Source: Euptelea pleiosperma (taxonomy: Eukaryota; Streptophyta; Magnoliopsida; Ranunculales; Eupteleaceae). From it: a DNA stretch of 64,000 nucleotides. Positions 37,478 to 47,827 of the stretch are shown here, in pieces. The stretch's first letter is position 1, and every line of letters begins with the position of its first letter. The translations under genes and the position numbers were made by a program. The notes beneath the pieces were generated by a model. The model saw only the letters and a program-made list of their open reading frames with translations. It did no database searches and was not told where the DNA came from. The stretch is taken from positions 5,315,822 through 5,379,821 of the forward strand of contig CM068549.1 of the NCBI GenBank assembly GCA_035048495.1, read 5' to 3'.

Positions 37478-38500
37478 CCTCTTTAAATCTATTTTCCAAA
37501 ACCGTTTAGTTTGTATTTTTCTGATTTTTATTGATTAAGTTATGATTTTTCTAAGTTGTATGACTTTACCAAAAAAACCCAAAATTTTAGATTTTACACG
37601 ATCCGATTCACTTGGGATTTCGATCTATATTTTTAACCTAAATATTTTTCTAATTAATTTTCATGGATACCTCTATCAATCTAGTTTCTAGAACCTTTGA
37701 GTTTATATTTTTCTGATTTGTATTGATTAAGTTATGATTTTTCAAACTTACTGGACTTTTCTGTAAAATTCAGAATTCCAGATTTTACACGGTCCACTTT
37801 ACCTGAGATTTCGATCTATATTTTTAATCTAAATATTTTTTTAATTATTTTTCACAGATACCTCTATCAATCTAGTTTCTAGAACCTTTGAGTTTATATT
37901 TTTCTGATTTGTATTTATTAAGTTATGATTTTTCAAACGTGCTGGACTTTTCTGTAAAACCCAGAATTCTAGATTTTACACGGTCTAATTTACCTGAGAT
38001 TTCGATCCATATTTTTAATCTAAATATTTTTATAATTATTTTTCACAGATACCTCTATCAATCTAGTTTCTAGAACCTTTGAGTTTATATTTTTTTGATC
38101 TGTATTGATTAAGTTATGATTTTTCAAACGTGTTGAACTTTTCTGTAAAACCCAGAATTTCAGATTTTACACGGTCCACTTCACTTGAGATTTCAATCTA
38201 TATTTTTAACCTAAATATTTTTTTAATTATTTTTCATAGATACCTCCATCAATTTAGTTTCTATAACCCTTGAGTTTGTATTTTTCTGATATGTATTGAT
38301 TAAGTTATGAGTTTTTAAATGTGTGGGACTTTTCTGTATCCCAGATTCTGTCCGGCCCAATTAATTAAGATTTTTGACCTATATTTTGAATCCGTATATT
38401 TTTCTATTTATTTTTTTTTCTAAAATCTCTGTAAATCTAGTTTTTAAATCCATTGAGTTTATATTTTTCTAATTCATATTTTTTTAGTTATGATTTTTAT
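37478..38500 (+). repeat. Tandem array of about 191-bp units (about 6 copies)
   Basis: GATACCTCTATCAATCTAG landmarks are at about 37667, 37856 and 38047, with variants at about 37478, 38239 and 38427. Same unit as at 18096-19330. Confidence 0.85.
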
Positions 38501-38775
38501 AATGCAGTACATTTTTTTTTAAAAAACCTATTAATTGTTCGTGGTTTGGTCATGATTATTAACTATTAAGGTTTTAACCTTGTTGTTTGACTAAACCCTA
38601 GATGGTTTGACCTATACCTGTATGCATGGGGATCCTACCCATGTGTCTTGGATCTCTGATAGGGTTCGGCCAAGTGTCTTCGATCCCTCTTTAGGGTTCG
38701 ACCTTGTGTCATGGATCCCTCATAGGGTTCGGCCATGGCGTGTTGAATTCTCTTGCGATTTTCACTTATATTATT

Positions 38776-41456
38776 TGATATTCGCTCAAAAGTGCTTATT
38801 TTAAGCAATTATCCTTTTAGCGTTATTGCATTCTCCTACGTAAAATACTCTATTTACCTACTTTTCTACGTAAGAGTCTCTTCTGTTGCGTAGAACACAC
38901 TTTTCTAGACGAAATGGTATATTTGCATGCATTAAACACATTTTCGGAAGTCTAAATATTAAGCCGTTCTGATAAAGTCTCATTACGCGCTTCTTCTGTC
39001 GCAGGAAACCCCGATGGGACGATTCTCGAGACTTGTGGGCCCAAATCGATCATGAAAGCCCATTATCAAAGCTTAAAGAGCCCACATGCTATGACTAGAA
39101 GATATGGGCCAAATATGGGCTGAAGAAGAGGACCAAAAAGCCGGCCCAAAGAACGAAGAGAGCAGGAGAGCCAATGACCAAGAGACGGACCAAAGCGTTT
39201 AAAGCCACATGAGTCAGCAAGGAATGATAGTCGACTCTACTAGAGAAGCGTGAGGATGGTCACAGTGAAGACCAGGGTTCCAGACCTTCCGCCAGTGCTT
39301 TTTTCCATTTTTTTGATACTTTTTATCTCATCTCTTCTTATTCTCTCTCTCTCTTCATCTCTCGATCCTCGAATCTACTGACTTAACCCCAGAACTCCTA
39401 CCCTTCGGCTCTATCTCATCTCCCTTAGCTTTCTGACCGTTGGATCTTCAATCGGACCGTTGGATCTCTCTAGATCCGTCGATCTACCAATCTGGGTCCC
39501 AATCAAGTCACCATCCATCGATCGCCATCAGAATGTCTGTCACATCATATTGTGAGACGATGGACATCATCAGTCCATGTGGACCAATAGCCGGGCCCAT
39601 CATCATCGACCCGCTGTCCGACCAGTTAGTGGACCCCGTGAATTTCAAAATAATTTTAATTAAAAAATGGGGGGTCCACTAAATGGGGAGATTCCCCATA
39701 GAAAAGTAGGTTTTTACTTATTTTTTATTTTTCTTATTTTTTTATTCAAAAAAGCCCCTATTTCCATTAAAGGAAATAGGGAAGCTTTAAAAGGAAAAGG
39801 ATAGGGGTTCGTTCGAACCCTAATCCCCCTCCTATCTTTTCCTCTCTTCCCCCCTTTCAATCCCCCCACGTTCTCCCTCCACCGGTGGCCGTTTCTTTTT
39901 CTTTTCTTCTTCTTCTTCTTCTTCTTCCTCCTCCATCTTCGCCAGAGTTGCAGGCAGCAACTCCGGCCATCTGGTCCTCTTCCTCCTCCTCCTCCTTCTT
40001 CTTCTTCTTCTTCTTCTTCTTCTTCTTCTTTTTCTTCTTCTCAGTTTTTTATTTTTATTTTTTTTCGTTTTCGGCATATTACCGTTTTCTACCGGAGTTG
40101 CAGCCTGCAACTCCGGCCGTCAGCGCCCCCTTCCGCCTGCAACCAGTCTTCATTAACGTGAAGTAATGGTCTGCAAGAGAGCAGACCGTCACTACCACCA
40201 CCGGAAACTCTCCCTTTTCTTTCCCTTTTTCTCTTCAACGGCGCCATCTTTTTCTTCTCCTCTCCACGTCGGACTGGTGAACCAGTCCGGCGAGCACCAT
40301 TGCAGGTCCGCCTGCATCTCCACCATTACCGCCTCCTCTCTCATACCCCTTTGGGCGAGCTCCATAGCTGCTGCATCACGCCCCCATCCCTTGAACATTC
40401 TGCCGTGAACCTTCTCTTCTTCATCATCATTTTTTTTATTATTCAAGGAGACCCAAAAATAAAACAGAAAAAGAAAAAAAAAAAAAAACGAAGAAGGAGA
40501 GAGAAGGAAGAAGGAGATCGTGGTGATCTCCTCCTTAGCCGACTGGTTCTCCATCTCCGTGCAGCCGCCACCTGCTGAACCTCACTATCGCTTCCACCAT
40601 GAGCCGTTCCACTCTCCACCATCCATAGTTCCTTGCAGCTGCCGCCTCCCACCAGCCACTCCATCTTCTCCTTGTTGTGAAGCATCATCCTCACGGCTAG
40701 AGAACTCTTCATGATCTCCATAGCCCAAAGTAAACACTGCACCAGTCTGCAACTCGCCTTGTGTTGGTGACCTCAACCCTCTTATAACACCGATTGGTTC
40801 CCTCCAAGGTAAGCATTCTCCATCTCGGCCTCTTTTCCTCATTTGCCTTCTTCACTAAGCAAACCATCCCTACTCTCCATTCCTTCACAATCCCTACAAC
40901 ACCCTACCACGTGGTCCTCTTCTCCGGGCAAAACTCCATGGCCGTGAAACACCTAGAATGGCGTCGCCCGCAACTACGGAAAAACTCTACCCACCATCTC
41001 CACCACTTGGCCGGATTCGGGTAAGTTTGATGCTATTTTGTTCTCTCTCTCTCTCTCTCTTTCCTTACTTTCTCTCTCTTTAGCTAGTCCTCTCTTCTTC
41101 ATCACTTTCTCCTTCTAAACTCTCTCTAGTTTTCTCTCTCTAGTTCTCTCTTTCTCTCTCTAGTTTATTTATTTAATTTTTTTTATGCTTTATAATTTAG
41201 TTATGTTTACTTGATTGTAAGAGACATGTTCGATTGAATGAAGTTGATTTGAAAGAAAGTGTGTTCCATTCTCTGCAAATTTCTCGTCATTTTATGTTCT
41301 TATTTGCGCTAATCCGACTAATCCCGAGTGCGGATCGACATCCGACACGAATCCCTATACAGAATCTTTGAATTTTACAGGATAATCGGATAATATTACA
41401 AATTGTGTTGAAGTTAGGGTTTCCGTAACCAACGACGCGGAAAAATCCTACTTTCA
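38776..41456 (+). mobile_element. Family-A solo LTR, target duplication TTATT
   Basis: 2681 bp from TGATATTCGC to ATCCTACTTTCA, with TTATT at 38771-38775 and 41457-41461. Removing it gives ACTTATATTATTCATCCGTG, as seen uninterrupted near 19794. It contains CTTTAAAAG near 39785, the GGGTTCGTTCGAACCC hairpin at 39805-39820, palindromes at 39942-39966 (one mismatch) and 40092-40116, and a poly-A region near 40470-40490. Confidence 0.93.
40092..40116. repeat. Family-A palindrome, long form, C centre
   Basis: 12-bp perfect arms around one C, the same as 12771-12795. Confidence 0.8.
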
Positions 41457-42431
41457 TTATTCATCCGTGTTGATCGTGACCTTCGGTGATTGTTACATGT
41501 TATTCATGGTTAACCCTAATTCGTTCCCATATTATTACTCTTAATGATTATTGGTTCATTTTATATTTTTATTTAAATGTTAAATACATGTGTGCTTATG
41601 TCATGTAACCCTAGTACATCTAGTTGTCATACCATGATCATCACGTCATTTCATATAAGGGGTGCATAAGGGAACGGGGTTGAAGTATATTATATACGTT
41701 TATATTGGTTTTATCAATTAATCAGGGTTCGGTACCCTAGGGTGAAAGGCCCCAGACATTATTATATCCTGCAGATGGGTCGATGAGACCGCTCCCAGTG
41801 CGGGAAGGAGATGGAGACCCTATGTGGTTATGGGTACTAGTTGCATTGGCATCCCTTACTCATCTGCATTCATCATCATATTCATGCCATCCTTATTATA
41901 CGATTGAGATGCATACCTTGATTAAAAAAACTCGTATAGTATGATATCATACCATGCACACTGTTGTATTACTGGGCCTCGGCTCACGGTGCTACACGGA
42001 TACCATTTTTAGATTTTGAGGAGTCGAGTACGTGAGATGATTTTGAGGCGAAAGACTCCGACGCATTCGAGGAGATCGGCTAGGATTTGGGAGTCGATCC
42101 CACACTTTAGAAGACTTGATTTTGATTGTTTTAAACATTGGTTATTTATTTTCACGGGCATGTAAGCTTTTGATTGAGAGCATGTTCTCACTTCCATCTC
42201 TCCACATTTAGTTGATTGATTAAATTATTTGAATTATGAATTATTTGAATTATTTGTTTCCTACATCTTTTCTTCTTTTACTTAGTGGGTTTTCGAATGA
42301 ACCTTAGTAGTCTAATTGACCTAATTGGACCACTAGGGGACATTCATGGATCACCTTTGGGTTCGGGTACGGGTCGATCTACGGATTTTCGGGTCGTATC
42401 TGGGTATCCGGATTCGGGGCGTGACATGAGT

Positions 42432-42560
42432 TATCCTTTCGCTTAGAGTTCTATGACACTGTATTTCGTTAGAGGGGTAGGGCTGTTGCCCTTATGCAAG
42501 TGTTAGAATGTGAAGGCCCTGATGCCAATGAAGAACACTGGATGATTATGCCAAACATAT
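42432..42560 (+). pseudogene. MULE/FAR1-OTU remnant, 3' part
   Basis: Continues the OTU reading across the removed LTR: KDEL then SFRLEFYDTVF, a TAG, and in the next frame a stretch with MQVLECEGPDANEEHWMIMP, which corresponds to the conserved (W)MTMPDMG region of OTU/FAR1 proteins. It ends at a stop and a direct duplication of about 35 bases (ATAAATAGAGGTTA(T/C)TTCATT) at about 42557-42630. Nothing further is recognised up to about 42910. Confidence 0.75.
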
Positions 42561-42913
42561 AAATAGAGGTTATTTCATTCATTCCAAAAATATATATAAA
42601 TAGAGGTTACTTCATTCATTCTAAAGAAATTTCAGAGCTCTCTTAAGAAGAATAAGGGGTCTAGGTCAAAAGGCTAGGACTAACTCCAAAATTCTCAAGT
42701 AAACATAGAGAAGGAAGACAATTAGTTTAGGATCAGTTTGAGGAGGTTCGCATCATGGTTGGCTACACAAAGTAAAGTTCTCGCCCTTTTTTTTTCGTTC
42801 TTTTCTAGTTTAGTAGAGTAATTGGCTTGGGGAATGTTGGTTGTGTATGGTTTTGTATTAATCACATTTTTTAGTTTTCTTAAACCCCGAATAAAGATTA
42901 AAAGTTTAAAGCA

Positions 42914-43246
42914 AGGTTTAAAAAGGCCGTTATAACGGACTGGGGGCGTTACCATTTTATCCGTTATAACGGATCGTAACGCACAAGGGAAAAAATGGGA
43001 AAATAATAGAAATAATGGAAAAAAAAAACGGCGCTAAAATTCAAAATTTGAATTTCAAATTTTCAATCAAATTTATAACAGAAAAAACGAAAATAACATG
43101 TTTTTTTAACAATTTTTTAACAGTCATTATTTTTGTTATAATGGCCGTTATTTTCTGAGCGTTAAAATGGTACATAACATAATGGGGGATATCTGAATCC
43201 ATTATAACGGCCATTTTTTTCGTTATAACAGCAGTTTTTAAACCAT
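42914..43246. repeat. Fold-back element rich in TTATAACGG
   Basis: Inverted ends GGTTTAAAAAGGCCGTTATAACGG-like (left, about 42914) and CGTTATAACAGCAGTTTTTAAACC (right, ending about 43246). The interior carries further CCGTTATAACGG palindromes. No coding frame is present. Confidence 0.65.
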
Positions 43247-43309
43247 GACTTAAAAGAACAATCTCAATGAAGAAAAGGACGTAATGAGTGACAAATTAGT
43301 TTAGGTCAA

Positions 43310-43755
43310 GGTTTAAAGGAGGCCGTTTTAACGGTTATAAACGGACTGGAGGTGTTACCGTTTAAACGGCCGTTAAAACGGATTGAAACGGCCAGGGGCA
43401 AAAATGGAAAAAAATAGAAAGAAATGGAAAAAAATGAAATTAAACGGATTTTAACGATTTTAATGGAAAAATGGCTCTGAAATTCAAATTTTGCAAAAAA
43501 AAAAGAAAAAGAATTTAACGGATTTTAACGGAAATTAAATAGATTTTAACGGATTTAACGCCCATTTTTTTAACAAAATATTTCAGAATTAAATGGCTGT
43601 TTAAACGATTTTAACGGCCTTTAAAACAAAAAAAATGGCCATTTTATTCAAAAACGATAAAACGTGTTTAAACGGTTTTAACAGAAACGGGCTTGGAGCG
43701 TTACCGTTTAAACAGCCGTTAAAACCGTTTCGACGGCCGTTTTTAAAACCATGGT
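43310..43755. repeat. Fold-back element rich in TTTTAACGG
   Basis: A diverged relative of the preceding element: ends GGTTTAAAGGAGGCCG and CGGCCGTTTTTAAAACC are inverted, with at least ten internal TTAACGG / CCGTTAAAACGG motifs. The block between the two elements (43247-43309) is unique sequence. Confidence 0.65.
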
Positions 43756-44122
43756 TTAGGTATCCATTTTGGTCGTTTCATGGCAGTGGCATAGTTGTGA
43801 ATTTTTTTGGAAAGTGCAGACCAAAAAATCTCTAGTCTTGATGAGGCGCTAAGAGAGTTTTCTCATATTTGTATGGGAATTTTGGTCCCTCCTCTCGCTT
43901 ACCAGTTTCCATCTTCAATTTCTTCCCTATTTTTAGTCATGCATGTTACACAGTTTAAAAAGATTATCTTTCAATGGCTGCAGCTAGGGGTGTAAATCTG
44001 GCTCGTGAGCCCCGGCTTCGCCTCTTATAAGGACTGGGTCTGGGCTTTGCATTTTGATCCCAGTTTGGCCCGCGGTCCAAGCAATTGAATAGTATTCCCT
44101 CTTCCCTTTTACGGACCCACAT
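43756..44122. other. Intergenic stretch without recognised features
   Basis: Short chance frames only. An ATG-less stretch with GGGGTGTAAATCTGGC near 43987 looks like an old repeat edge but cannot be assigned. Confidence 0.4.
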
Positions 44123-44368
44123 AGAAGATGAATCAATGGCTGATTTTTGGTGAGGATGATCTCTATGGTGAGGAGATCATCCTCGCAAAAATTCAAATTA
44201 TTCTGATATTAGTAGACTGGTTTAGAAGTTGAAGAAGAATTATGGGCCGTCTATTTTTTACCGTGTAACTTGAAAACCACATTTGATGGGATTAGAAATT
44301 TCAGAATGGGCTGATCTATATGGTGAGGAGATCATCCTCACAAAAAATCAGCCATTGATTCATCTTCT
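44123..44368. mobile_element. MITE-like element with about 40-bp inverted ends
   Basis: AGAAGATGAATCAATGGCTG starts the left arm, and CAGCCATTGATTCATCTTCT ends the right arm. The match continues inward through (A)TTTTT.GTGAGGATGATC. The left arm contains a second palindrome, GAGGATGATCTC / GGAGATCATCCTC. No target duplication could be confirmed and the superfamily is unknown. Confidence 0.75.
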
Positions 44369-44615
44369 ACAAGAGAGGAAATGCATTTTGGACGGTGGAA
44401 TCTATGATGTTTGAAACTTGCGAGACTGGTTAATATAATAGCCTGCAACACACCATATCAAGTGCAATCACATGAGATACAAAATTAGTATTGGCAACAA
44501 GATACTTTTAGTGTGTTTGCCCACAAGACATGGGGTCCACGTGATTGATCAAAGATCCAATCATATGGGTCCCATTGATCCCATGGTCCACGTTTGGCCC
44601 ATCCCATATCGGTCT

Positions 44616-44753
44616 ACACACAAAAAATAAACTTCATTGGTGATTTCTAGTAATTGGATTTGATTACCCAAAAAAATGCTCAAATCAAACGGCTAGAACT
44701 CCCCCAATGAAAAATGCTAAAATCCAACGACCATAGATCACCAATCCCATTGG
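44616..44753. mobile_element. MITE-like element, copy 1 (upstream of the nucleoplasmin-like gene)
   Basis: Shares ACACAAAAAAT, GATTTCT.G, TACCCAAAAAA.ATGCT and AATGCTAAAATC(C/T)AA blocks, in the same order, with 51069-51226. The right end GATCACCAATCCCATTGG pairs imperfectly with CATTGGTGATTTC on the left. The region from here to 44903, including a (CT)n run in intron 1, presumably also holds the gene's promoter, but no motif is certain. Confidence 0.55.
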
Positions 44754-44903
44754 AAACAAAAGTACTCTATAATCACCAAAAGAAAGTTGGTGCTTTGGCG
44801 CTTCGTTTTCTCTGCTCTTAATAATTAATATTCATCACCATTCCTTGCATATATTAACAACCAGTTCGCCATTCTTTATTTTGCCTTCTGTGAATCGGTG
44901 GAA

Positions 44904-46672
44904 ATGACTTTTTGGGGTCTCTCTCTCTCTCTCTCTCTTAAGATAGTTTTACTTTTGGTGTGGAGATCAGGACTTTCTCTCTCAAAAAGATAGTAATTTT
45001 TTGTTGCTGTTGTTGTTGTTGGTGTTTTACTCTTTTCAGGAGTGAAAGTGAAGCCCAGTGACCCTTACGTTCATCGAAACAAGACTGGGCTAGGAAGACT
45101 TTGCATCACTCAGGTATGTTTCGGAATCCCATCAGTTATCTTTAATGGGGTTTTTGTTTTCCCTGGTCATGAGATTTTGTTTAGAGATGTTGATTTTTGT
45201 TTTACATGGAACAGGCGACATTGGCAGATTGCGGTAGTCGTGCGCCTACGATGAAGAAGAGTATGGTTAAATGTACTATAGGACATGAGAGTCGTCCAAT
45301 TCTTATATGCTCACTGTTGCCTGAGAGAGCAGAGACGTGCTCACTCCATCTCGAGTTTGAGGAGGAGAAGAAACCAATTGTTTTCAACGTCGACGGCCCT
45401 CGAAGTGTTTATCTCAGCGGCTACTACCTGAATCACAGCAACCGCCAAAGCCATTTCCATTTCAACAAGCACAGTGATATCAATGATGATGATTCGTATC
45501 CTTTTTTTTTTATTAGATTTCTTAAAACAAAATGATAATTGAGAAAACCCCATTATGCATGATTTTCTTAACACAATCTAAAGCAATTCTTATGGGGAAG
45601 ATATTGCTGAGACTGAGAGTGATCAGTCTGGAGATGGTTACTCCAGTTATGATTCTGAGGATACTTTTATCAATGATGGCGACATTGAAATAGAACCCCC
45701 TTCGCCTCAGCCAAAAACGGGAGGTATGTATGCATTTTAGAGTTTATGGTCATCTAATCAAGTTGAATAGGTGAAGATGTTCTTGTTTGTTATGATTTTT
45801 TTTTTTGTTTTAATTCCAGTTACAGGGAGGAACAGTGGCCTCAGACGTCTTAAGAAGAAGTACGAGGTTAGCTACTCTGATGAGAATGATCATGTCGTTT
45901 CTCAACAACTAAAAAAGAAAACTACTGCACCTGTGATCACCTGTAACAGTGAGGATGAAGATGATACACTCTTCATTTCCTCCTTTTATAAAAGAAAACC
46001 CATTTTTAAAAAATCAGATAAGAAAACAGCCGAGAAAGAAAATGTTGACGATGACAATTATCAAGTTATATGCTCGAAGAGGAAGAGGAAGATAGATGCT
46101 GTTGTACAACAATGGTGAGAGTGTTTGTTTTATAATCAAGAGTATGCTTATTACTATGTATTTGCAGTAGTAATGTATCTCATCTGATTAATGAAAACAG
46201 GGAAACTACTGTTCAGCCCTGTGATTCCTCACTAGCATCTAATGAGGATGGGACTAGAAACACTGGGACACCCAAGAAGAAGAAGAAAAATAAAAAGAGA
46301 ACTAGGGATGAAGATTTAACTATGGGTGATAATATGAGTAATGCCTGTAAAGAGAATGAAGGGCATGAGTCTAAGGGTGCAAAGATTAATGACATGAACC
46401 AAGATTTGGCGGTTGGAGATGAATCGAAAACGAAGCAATCCATTGTTGATGAGAAGTGAGAGAAGTTTTTCTCTTTTGTTCTGAGCTTTATTTTTGAAGC
46501 TTATTTATTTCTTCCCCTTGATTTTCTTTTTGTGTTTGAATTGAGCAGGAAAGAGATTGATGACAAAAGCAAACTACTTGAATCAAAGGTGGAGCCTTGT
46601 CCTGAAAACATGAAGCTTCATCTGCTTGTTAATTCTCAAGAATCAAATGCAAAGCTAAAAGATGAGAAGTGA

Positions 46673-46739
<67 letters not shown>

Positions 46740-46884
46740 GTGCTAACTTTTTGTTTTTTTTTTCTTGTTGCACAGGAGTCTTCTTGACATGTATGGTGGC
46801 CATGTTGCCCCTGAAAATCAAACTGATATGAAAAAGAAGAAAAAGAGCAAGACTAGCAAGAATGATACGAATGCAAATACCTAG
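44904..46884 (+). CDS. Nucleoplasmin-like protein of the FKBP43/53 type, without FKBP domain
   Basis: Eight exons: 44904-44916, 45040-45113, 45215-45495, 45584-45723, 45820-46114, 46201-46455, 46549-46668 and 46776-46884. All introns are GT..AG and the total is 1287 nt (428 aa). The start encodes MTFWGVKVKP, the hallmark of plant FKBP43/FKBP53. Residues 1-120 form the nucleoplasmin-like histone-binding fold (CSLLPERAETCSLHLEFEEE, GPRSVYLSGYYL). An acidic segment follows (SEDTFINDGDIEIEPPSP), then Lys-rich nuclear-type segments with KKKKKNKK and KRKRK. Relatives are nucleolar histone chaperones/PPIases ending in an FKBP domain of about 110 residues. Here the frame stops at TAG after KKKSKTSKNDTNANT and no FKBP domain follows. 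If expressed, it would be a histone-binding chaperone without isomerase activity. Intron 7 has a long (CT)n run. Confidence 0.88.
46676..46736. repeat. (CT)n microsatellite in intron 7
   Basis: About 30 CT units just after the donor site of exon 7. A shorter (CT)n of about 10 units is in intron 1 at 44918-44938. Confidence 0.95.
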
Positions 46885-47535
46885 GAATTGGTATTGTTGA
46901 TGGAAGAGCTAAAGAATGGACCATAATACCCAGAATGGAGTTTTGTTTTAATTTTTGACAAGCAGAAAAGTTGAGATTAGGTCCAAGTTTTTTGTGCTTT
47001 ATTATTGCTAGAATTTTACCTAAAGTATGAGTTGAGATTGTTTTGAACTTTAGAACCTTCATGTAATTGAACTTTTTCCCCCCCATTAATGGTGAGAAAG
47101 CTGGGTATCCCTACTGGATATTAAACTTTGAACCTTGAATGTGATGAAGGTATATTTCATATATTGAATTAGTCTTATTAATTTGTATGATGCTTGATTT
47201 TCAAGAGTAGGTTTTAAATGAGATCTCACGTCTTTTCAGGGCCTAGCAGCCTGGAAGAATCAGTTCAATGTTGCAACTAGCCCAATTTTTCCGCTTTCCA
47301 AACAGGTCCCAATCAGCTTGATTACTGAGTTTACTATAGATCTTCTACTAGGTCACTGATGTGAATTCTAAGGGAAATAGGATTTAGCGTAGTGCTATGT
47401 TGTGCATTTTGGGACCTTTTATTGAAAATGGAGGGTAAAGATATTTTGAGGGTTCAATGGCTTAGATGGATAGTTGGGATGTTATATGAAAGCTTTATCT
47501 TTCTTTTATATAAAAGCTTTCTTGTATTATAATAA
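46885..47535 (+). other. 3' flank of the nucleoplasmin-like gene with a possible decayed FKBP exon
   Basis: No open gene. Right after the TAG the same frame reads ELVLLMEELKNGP and then TAA, reminiscent of the (N)GLVIEEL.MGK start of FKBP domains in this family. At about 47237-47275 TTTTCAG is followed by a frame reading SSLEESVQC, which could be a worn version of ASPGKKVSVHY. Both are weak and are offered as remnants only. Confidence 0.35.
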
Positions 47536-47827
47536 GGGGGCGTTTGGCAACACAAAAATAAGTAAATTAATTATTGAATTTTATAAGCCAAAAATTAAGT
47601 TAAAAAGTTAGTTTGGATTGATGTGTTTCATATGTTTTAACTTTTGAAAAGTTAAAACTAACTTAAAACCAAAGCTAAAGTTTTTAGCTTTTAACTTGTA
47701 AGAGAAATTACATCTCAAAAATTAGAGCGCATCCAACGCTTTTAATTTCTATGATTTTTTTGGAGGTAAAAAATTCTGCTTCTACTACAAGTAGAAGTGC
47801 TTTTGCTTCTTGTTCCCAAACGCCCCC
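47536..47827. mobile_element. MITE with GGGGGCGTTTGG ends
   Basis: About 292 bp. The left end GGGGGCGTTTGGCAAC and the right end GTTCCCAAACGCCCCC are inverted with one mismatch. No coding frame. The ends resemble plant hAT or Harbinger MITEs. Neither an 8-bp nor a clear 3-bp target duplication is visible, so the superfamily is open. Confidence 0.75.

Larger units (their letters stand above)
36153..42426 (+). mobile_element. Family-B solo LTR, target duplication TGAGT, with a nested family-A solo LTR
   Basis: The LTR starts TGTAATACCTTGAAC and ends CGGATTCGGGGCGTGACA, flanked by TGAGT at 36148-36152 and 42427-42431. Without the nested LTR (38776-41456) it is about 3.59 kb. It has one copy of the 214-bp unit and about six 191-bp units. 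It lies inside the OTU coding remnant, so it postdates the MULE. Confidence 0.93.
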
